The notes under the pieces: generated by a model
The model's database searches: none
Told to the model about the DNA's origin: nothing
Seen by the model: only the letters and a program-made list of their open reading frames with translations
From: Legionella nautarum
GTDB lineage: Bacteria; Pseudomonadota; Gammaproteobacteria; Legionellales; Legionellaceae
Length of the DNA: 36,972 nucleotides
Reading direction: 5' to 3'
Assembly (NCBI RefSeq): GCF_001467895.1
Contig: NZ_LNYO01000006.1
Coordinates: forward strand, 1 to 36,972
Translations under genes and position numbers: made by a program
Part shown: piece after piece, positions 31,742 to 36,972 of the stretch
Layout: every line of letters starts with the position of its first letter
Numbering within the stretch: position 1 is the stretch's first letter

Positions 31742-33772
31742 ATGAGACTATTTATTGCAGAAAAACCCTCGGTTGCCAAAGCGATTGCTGAAGCGCTTGG
31801 GGTAACAGGCAAGGATGAGGGAGTAATCTGTTGCGGCCAGGATAAGGTGACTTGGTGCTTTGGTCACATGCTTCAATTAGCAGAACCCGATGAATACACC
31901 AATGATGAAGCGAACAGAAGCCCTAAAACCGGCAAGAAACTCTGGCGCATTGAGGATTTACCTATCATCCCAAATCAATGGATTATCAAACCAAAAGTAG
32001 ATGCTAAAAAACAGTTAAACATCATCGGCGCTTTGCTCAAAGAGGCGAGCCTCATTGTCAATGCAGGTGATTCTGACCGAGAGGGGCAATTGTTAATTGA
32101 TGAAGTGTTAGAGCATTTCCACAATAAAAAACCCGTCCTTCGCTTTTGGGTAGCAGCTCACGATACAATCTCGCTTGAACGTGGTTTAAAGGCCATGAAA
32201 AACAATAGCGAATATTTAGGCTTAGGTCGAGCGGCTAATGCCAGGGCAAAAGCAGATTGGCTCATTGGCATGAACTTAAGCAGAGCCTATACTCTTCGCG
32301 CCAATCGTGGTGGAACAAATGCATTAATTACTGTGGGTCGTGTACAAACGCCTACCCTAAAATTGGTTGTCGATAGAGACAGAGACATCGAAGCCTTTAA
32401 GCCCATCCCCTTTCATACTATTAAGGCTGAGTTTCAATATGGAGCAAATCAATTTATCGCCAACTGGCAGGCGCGCGAAGACCAGCCAGGTCTAGATGAG
32501 CAAGGCCGTTTAATCGATACTGCAATTGCTAATGCCTTAATCAACAGAGTATCGGGCAAACTTGGCAATATCTGCCATTATCAACAAGAACCTAGAACTA
32601 AAGCCCAGCCTCGTGCCTATTCCTTGTCGGATTTGACGCTGTTAGCTTCGAATCGTTATGGGTTTAGTGCCGCAGAGGTATTGGAATGTTGCCAAGCCCT
32701 GTATGAAACTCATAAATTAACTACTTACCCTCGTACTGATTGCAGCTACTTACCGGAATCTCAACATAATGATGTTACAGCTGTTTTAGAAGCTCTCAAG
32801 GTTGTTAATCCAGACTTTGCTTCCTTCATTGCAAAAGCAAATCCTGCTATTAAATCTAAAACTTGGGATGACAGCAAAGTCACCGTGCACTTTGGAATCA
32901 TTCCTACCATGCATAAAGGTTCAAAGGCTCATTTAACCGATAAAGAGCACAAAATTTATGAGCTTATCGTGCGAAATTACCTTGCTCAGTTTTATCCTGT
33001 TCATGAGTTTCTAAGTACGACCATTGAAATGGAGGTGGCTTCGGAACGTTTTGTTGTCAAAGGAAAAACGATTGTTAAAGCGGGTTGGTGTGAGTTGTAT
33101 CAGGAAGACAAAGAGGAAGAATCGGAGGGGGATTCGAATCAAACACTGCCGGAAATGAAGTTAGGCGACGTCATTCATTGCATAAATGCCAAACGCATTG
33201 ATACTAAAACCAAACCCGCACCACGATTTACCGAAGGAACACTCCAACGAGCAATGGAAAATATTCATAACATTATCAGCGATGCTGAGCATAAAAAAAT
33301 GCTCAAAGACGGGGATGGTATAGGAACACCTGCTACAAGGGCATCCATTATCTCTGAATTAAAACGACGAAACTTTATCGAAACTAAGGGCAAAACGATT
33401 GTCAGCACACCCTTAGGCCAAAGCATTATAGATGTCCTACCCGATTTAGTGAAAAGTCCAGTGCTAACTGCACTTTATGAGCGAATGTTAAAAGCTATCG
33501 AAAAAGAACCAGACCATTTTGATGCATTTATTGAGAAACAAATTAAGTTTGTGTGTGAGCAAGTCAAGCTTGCCAATATCGGCAAAGTGACGCTTAAGGG
33601 GGTCAAACCGACATTCACCGTATCAACTGAATATCATTGCAAAAATTGCAGCAATGGTTTGTGTCGAAGAAAAGGCGCAAAGGGGAATTGGTGGTCTTGC
33701 AGCAGTTACCCGTCCTGCAAACAAACTTATCGCGATTCAAAAGGGATGCCTGTTTTTGAAAACTTACACTAG
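31742..33772 (+). CDS. topB: Type IA DNA topoisomerase III (TraE/TopB-like)
   Basis: A 676-aa enzyme from ATG 31742; an upstream in-frame codon at 31697 overlaps traF and is less likely. The N-terminal Toprim domain contains LFIAEKPSVAKAIAEALG and the acidic NAGDSDREGQLLIDE motif. The active-site tyrosine lies in THKLTTYPRTDCSYLP near residue 328. A C-terminal cysteine motif (CKNCSNGLCRRKG...WSCSSYPSC) forms a zinc ribbon. IncP plasmids carry TraE, and many ICEs a TopB, in this place, probably to resolve DNA during transfer or replication. Confidence 0.92.
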   Translation: MRLFIAEKPSVAKAIAEALGVTGKDEGVICCGQDKVTWCFGHMLQLAEPDEYTNDEANRSPKTGKKLWRIEDLPIIPNQWIIKPKVDAKKQLNIIGALLKEASLIVNAGDSDREGQLLIDEVLEHFHNKKPVLRFWVAAHDTISLERGLKAMKNNSEYLGLGRAANARAKADWLIGMNLSRAYTLRANRGGTNALITVGRVQTPTLKLVVDRDRDIEAFKPIPFHTIKAEFQYGANQFIANWQAREDQPGLDEQGRLIDTAIANALINRVSGKLGNICHYQQEPRTKAQPRAYSLSDLTLLASNRYGFSAAEVLECCQALYETHKLTTYPRTDCSYLPESQHNDVTAVLEALKVVNPDFASFIAKANPAIKSKTWDDSKVTVHFGIIPTMHKGSKAHLTDKEHKIYELIVRNYLAQFYPVHEFLSTTIEMEVASERFVVKGKTIVKAGWCELYQEDKEEESEGDSNQTLPEMKLGDVIHCINAKRIDTKTKPAPRFTEGTLQRAMENIHNIISDAEHKKMLKDGDGIGTPATRASIISELKRRNFIETKGKTIVSTPLGQSIIDVLPDLVKSPVLTALYERMLKAIEKEPDHFDAFIEKQIKFVCEQVKLANIGKVTLKGVKPTFTVSTEYHCKNCSNGLCRRKGAKGNWWSCSSYPSCKQTYRDSKGMPVFENLH

Positions 33773-33778
33773 GAAAAA

Positions 33779-33979
33779 ATGATGATGAACCAAACCATTA
33801 AAACCCGTACCGAAGAAGCCTTACACGACAAACTTAAGGATGCCGAAATTGTCGGCTTTGCGGCTGAATTCTCCCCTGATGAAGCCCATTTAGCGGGTGC
33901 TTTTAAAGAGGATGCCTTAACTGAACAAGACGCACTTCATAGCCAAGTAGATTTGGCAGATGCTCATGAGGAGGGCTAA
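33779..33979 (+). CDS. Small acidic protein of unknown function
   Basis: A 66-aa acidic protein ([21 protein letters not shown], then [18 protein letters not shown]) in the seven-base/four-base gaps between topB and the primase gene. AGGA lies just upstream; ATG codons at 33779, 33782 and 33785 are all possible starts. Tight packing and codon pattern favour a real gene. No signal or membrane segment is present. The RP4 traD position is comparable, but sequence similarity cannot be claimed. Confidence 0.68.
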   Translation: MMMNQTIKTRTEEALHDKLKDAEIVGFAAEFSPDEAHLAGAFKEDALTEQDALHSQVDLADAHEEG

Positions 33980-33982
33980 GGC

Positions 33983-36160
33983 ATGGATAAAATTCCTTTT
34001 CATGAGTTAGTCGCAATGAATCTCATTGAACAATTAAAAAAAGGGACGGCACCCTGGTTAAAGCCTTGGAATCCAGGCAATCCAACTTCCCTGCTACCAA
34101 TTAATCCTTTAACAAATAAACGTTATAAAGGAATCAATGCCATTCACTTAATGGCCAAAGAATACCCTGATAACCGCTGGTTAACTTACAAGCAAGCGGC
34201 TACTTTTGAGGCTCAGGTCAGAAAGGGAGAGAAAGGAACGACTATCCAATATTGGCAATTTTCAGAGGAGCGTGTCAAAAAAGATGAGCTAGGCAAGCCG
34301 GTGCTCAATGAAAAAGGAGAGCATACCAAAGTCACTATTCGCCTTGAACGTCCGCGAGTTTTTTATGCAACAGTGTTTAACGCTTGTCAAATTGAAGGCA
34401 TACCGCCAATCGAGATACAAAAAGAAAACTGGGCGCTTGTTGACAGAGCAGAAACCATTTTAGTGAATTCAGGCGCTAAACTACATCATTCACAAACTGA
34501 TAGGGCATTTTATCAACCCATTAGCGACAGTATTCACTTACCTTCCAAACATCAATTTGACACCGCTGCCCATTATTATGCGACGGCGTTGCATGAATTG
34601 AGTCATTGGACGGGTCATGAATCAAGACTTAATCGAGATCTAACGCATCCCTTTGGTTCGGAGGGTTATGCAAGAGAAGAACTTCGCGCCGAAATTGCGA
34701 GTATGATTTTAGGTGAGGAATTAAGAATAGGACATGATCCAGGCCAACACAGTGCCTACATTAAATCCTGGATTAAGGTGTTAGAGGATGACCCTTTAGA
34801 AATTTTTAGAGCGGCTGCTGATGCAGAAAAAATTCAAACCTTTGTTTTAGAGTTAGAGCAAAAACAAATACTACAGCTTGAGCCTATCATGGAAGAACCA
34901 ACTTTGGAGAATCCAACCATGCAACAAGGCCCATTAACCACTGAAAAAACCTGGCTTGCCATACCCTATGAGGAGAAAGATAAGGCCAAACTTCTGCTGG
35001 GTAAACTCGGAGATGGTAAACCTGCTATCAGCTGGGATAAATTCCAAAAGTGCTGGTATGCTAATCCTGGAGTGCCCCTTGATAAATTAAAACCCTGGTT
35101 ACCCCAAAATGCCATGCAAAGGCAAACGCCAGCTTTAAATCCCATACAGGAATTTAGTGAAGCGTTAATCAGTTTGGATTGTATACTTTCGGCCAACCAT
35201 CCGATTATGGATGGTAACCCACATCGGATAGAAACAGTTGGCGATAAAAAAGGGGGAAAAGCAGGATTTTATGTCGCTTACTTAGACAGCCACCCAGCAG
35301 GTTATATTAAAAATAATCGTACAGGTGCTGAATTGAAATGGACAAGCAAAGGCTACTCTTTTAGTCCAGAAGAGAAGATAGCCTTAAAAGCAAGTTCTCA
35401 AGCGAAGCGTCAAGCACGTTTAGCTGAACAAAAGGAAAATCACGAGCAAGTAGCTTCACGCCTTAAGGAACAAATAGCAAATCTAAGACCTGCAACACAA
35501 GATAACCCTTATTTAAAAAATAAGGGTATTAACCCTTTTTCGGATATTTTTACCGACGAGGGGGGCTTGACTGCTTATATTCCTGCTTATGATGAAAAAG
35601 GTAAACTTTGGACAATGCAATCTATTAATGAAGAAGGTATAAAGCGGTTTGCCAAAGGAAGCCGCAAAGAAGGATGCTTTCATGTTCTCGGCGGATTTAA
35701 AGCGTTAATATCAGCCCCAGCATTGGTAATTGCTGAAGGCTATGCTACCGCGGCAACAGTCGCTCAAGCATTAAACGTGAGTACTGTGGCAGCCTTTGAT
35801 GCCGGAAATTTAAAACCAGTTGCTCTAGCCCTACAGACCCGCTTTCCTAACAAACCTATTGTTATTATTGGCGATGACGATAAACATCTTGAAGCAACTC
35901 TTGGCATCAATACAGGCAAACTGAAAGCCCAAGAAACTGCTCATGCTGTTAAGGGATCATTATTATTTCCAACCTTTGCACCAGGTGAGCAGAGCAGCAA
36001 TCCAAAAGATTTTACTGATTTTAACGATTTAGCTATGAAGAGCATACTTGGATTTGAAGGGGTTAAAAGGCAGATAAAACCTGTCGTTGAAAAAATTATT
36101 CAAAGTACTAAAACTAAGTTATCTTCAAATATCCCATTCTCTTGTATGCAAGTACCGTAA
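33983..36160 (+). CDS. traC: TraC-type primase with ArdC N-terminal domain
   Basis: A 725-aa multidomain protein. Residues ~1-130 are an ArdC/DUF1738 single-strand DNA-binding domain (FHELVAMNLIEQLKKGTAPWLKPW, NRWLTYKQA). A zincin-like metallopeptidase motif follows (ATALHELSHWTGHESRLNR, near 203). The C-terminal ~530-680 form a Toprim primase domain (NPYLKNKGI, LVIAEGYATAATVAQAL, VIIGDDDKHLE). It resembles IncP TraC primases, which travel with the DNA and prime the complementary strand; the ArdC part may protect incoming DNA. This is the last gene of the transfer operon visible here. Confidence 0.9.
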   Translation: MDKIPFHELVAMNLIEQLKKGTAPWLKPWNPGNPTSLLPINPLTNKRYKGINAIHLMAKEYPDNRWLTYKQAATFEAQVRKGEKGTTIQYWQFSEERVKKDELGKPVLNEKGEHTKVTIRLERPRVFYATVFNACQIEGIPPIEIQKENWALVDRAETILVNSGAKLHHSQTDRAFYQPISDSIHLPSKHQFDTAAHYYATALHELSHWTGHESRLNRDLTHPFGSEGYAREELRAEIASMILGEELRIGHDPGQHSAYIKSWIKVLEDDPLEIFRAAADAEKIQTFVLELEQKQILQLEPIMEEPTLENPTMQQGPLTTEKTWLAIPYEEKDKAKLLLGKLGDGKPAISWDKFQKCWYANPGVPLDKLKPWLPQNAMQRQTPALNPIQEFSEALISLDCILSANHPIMDGNPHRIETVGDKKGGKAGFYVAYLDSHPAGYIKNNRTGAELKWTSKGYSFSPEEKIALKASSQAKRQARLAEQKENHEQVASRLKEQIANLRPATQDNPYLKNKGINPFSDIFTDEGGLTAYIPAYDEKGKLWTMQSINEEGIKRFAKGSRKEGCFHVLGGFKALISAPALVIAEGYATAATVAQALNVSTVAAFDAGNLKPVALALQTRFPNKPIVIIGDDDKHLEATLGINTGKLKAQETAHAVKGSLLFPTFAPGEQSSNPKDFTDFNDLAMKSILGFEGVKRQIKPVVEKIIQSTKTKLSSNIPFSCMQVP

Positions 36161-36176
36161 GAGCAGACTTTCCATC

Positions 36177-36239
36177 GCCGGCTGATGATTACATCGAAGA
36201 CTTTCTCTATTTAAATCAATTCCTAATTAATCATCCGGC
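36177..36239. repeat. Imperfect inverted repeat after traC
   Basis: The arms gccggctgatgatta and taatcatccggc pair with a 3-base bulge around a 36-base AT-rich loop. It could be a weak terminator-like structure at the end of the operon or a recombination remnant. Confidence 0.45.
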
Positions 36240-36274
36240 ATCTATTTTCATGGTGAGAGCATAAGGAGGACTCC

Positions 36275-36313
36275 ATGACTGATGTGGGTATTCAATCTTT
36301 TGAAACCGTTTAG
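36275..36313 (+). pseudogene. Truncated gene start behind a strong RBS
   Basis: AAGGAGG five bases upstream of ATG gives MTDVGIQSFETV and then TAG. A perfect ribosome-binding site in front of a 12-residue frame, directly after a tightly packed transfer operon, suggests a gene that lost most of its body by deletion. A functional micropeptide cannot be excluded. Confidence 0.35.
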
Positions 36314-36382
36314 CTTTTTACGCTCTAAAAATAATACACCCTGAGAGAAATAAAGCCTATGTTGAGTGAGAAAATAAGGTAG

Positions 36383-36972
36383 TTAAGGACTGTTTACTTT
36401 AAGCCAATTTTTAACATAAGACATCGTTTCTTCAATGACTGAAACGGTTTGTTTATAAAGTTTCTTAAATAGTTCCCGTTGCCCTGACTTCCAATAACGC
36501 TCTAAATATTGGCAAGCATATTTCATGCGAATGGTTCCCACATAAACAGCACCACCTTTCAATTTATGAGCTAGTTTTTCAACTTGTTCATAGTTTTTAG
36601 TCGCAAAAGCATCCTTCATTCTAGGAAAATCTTGAGGAATGCTCACCTCTATTAAATCTTGCAAAAGTTCGATAAATACTGATTTATTGCCTAAGTTTTT
36701 TAAGGTTTGTTCCACTTCTAAAAGAGGAAATTGTTCAAGGGCAAAGAGCTCTTCCTCATTATCGGGTAAATCAAGTTTAGCTTGCTCTATCTTTTCGCGC
36801 TCAAGGGTTTCTGGATGTCTAACAAAGTGATCTAATATATTAGAGGCATGAATTTTGGTAATTGGTTTTGATAGCACAGCATCCATGCCGGCTTCGATGC
36901 AATGCTGTTTATTTTCTTCAGCAGCATGCGCTGTTAAGGCAACAATAGGTGTATGGTCTTTATCTTTTTCTT
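36383..36972 (-). CDS. Hybrid sensor kinase, receiver-Hpt end (partial)
   Basis: The frame enters from the right edge and ends at 36383, giving about 196 visible residues. The first ~40 are the end of a receiver domain (TPIVALTAHAAEENKQHCIEAGMDAVLSKP, with the conserved Thr and Lys). Then comes an Hpt domain with the phosphorylatable histidine in KLAHKLKGGAVYVG. This is the C-terminal layout of ArcB/BarA-like hybrid histidine kinases; the sensor and kinase parts lie beyond the window. It is on the opposite strand from the tra genes and is either right-end cargo of the ICE or flanking chromosome. Confidence 0.88.
   Translation of the reverse strand, partial: EKDKDHTPIVALTAHAAEENKQHCIEAGMDAVLSKPITKIHASNILDHFVRHPETLEREKIEQAKLDLPDNEEELFALEQFPLLEVEQTLKNLGNKSVFIELLQDLIEVSIPQDFPRMKDAFATKNYEQVEKLAHKLKGGAVYVGTIRMKYACQYLERYWKSGQRELFKKLYKQTVSVIEETMSYVKNWLKVNSP

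Larger units (their letters stand above)
36161..36382. other. Junction region with repeats and an orphan gene start
   Basis: No complete gene lies here. It holds an imperfect inverted repeat (36177-36191 gccggctgatgatta against 36228-36239 taatcatccggc) and a strong ribosome-binding site AAGGAGG before ATG 36275. That ATG opens only 12 codons (stop 36311-36313). It looks like the truncated 5' end of another gene of the operon. Confidence 0.5.

Noticed and set aside
36177-36239. attC-like or integron site after traC
   Set aside because: There is no R/L box pattern, no integron integrase and no cassette array; only an imperfect inverted repeat.

Overview
This window is AT-rich gammaproteobacterial DNA that most resembles Legionella, probably L. 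pneumophila or a close relative. It is dominated by an integrative and conjugative element (ICE) of the trb/tra (IncP-like, type IVA) class. Three things support Legionella: a 3'-end copy of a tmRNA gene used as attachment core; the prpA-lvrA-lvrB-csrA (lvrC/csrT-like) regulatory block in front of the transfer genes; and a secreted collagen-repeat protein of the Legionella Lcl type. From memory, islands of this class have been described in L. pneumophila Corby at tRNA-Pro and tmRNA sites. No database search was possible here.

Layout. Positions 1-1337 are a graveyard of element junctions: a tRNA-like att remnant beside a perfect 14-bp inverted repeat, a broken HTH antitoxin, a pseudogene with two stop codons, and an unrecognised ORF. 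Positions 1338-6386 form a ~5-kb segment bounded by two same-orientation copies of the tmRNA 3' end. It contains a leftward gene set (DarT toxin, DarG antitoxin, SAM methyltransferase, AlaDH/PNT protein) and a frameshifted ISL3-family insertion sequence, but no integrase. This is what a cis-mobilisable island or a decayed tandem element would look like. The ICE proper appears to start at the complete core copy at 6358.

From there rightwards come an unrecognised 434-aa protein, an AbiEii/AbiEi type IV toxin-antitoxin pair, and an integrase operon read leftward (small HTH protein, excisionase-like protein, tyrosine recombinase). A rightward cassette follows (XRE regulator, possible LuxR-type sensor domain, peptide deformylase, MFS/MHS transporter). 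The control region has the prpA repressor facing lvrA-lvrB. Next are two secreted proteins, one of them collagen-like, and a CsrA paralogue. The transfer operon runs trbB-C-D-E-F-G-H-I-J-K-L-N, traG, traF, a topoisomerase III, a 66-aa acidic protein, and a TraC-type primase ending at 36160. After a short remnant region, a hybrid sensor kinase (receiver + Hpt end) enters from the right on the minus strand.

How the genes work together. TrbB/TrbE/TraG are the ATPases, TrbC the pilin (probably matured by TraF), and TrbD/F/G/H/I/J/L the envelope channel and pilus-base parts. TrbK looks like an entry-exclusion lipoprotein and TrbN a wall-opening transglycosylase. TopB and TraC would process transferred DNA. 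PrpA and CsrA would keep the system quiet. PrpA appears to lack the catalytic lysine and the Ala-Gly cleavage site of SOS-cleavable repressors, so the usual RecA-dependent switch may not apply. AbiE, DarTG and the unknown 434-aa protein are stabilisation or defence cargo. No relaxase (TraI), TraJ or TraK gene is visible, so those genes and oriT must lie outside the window if the element is self-transmissible.
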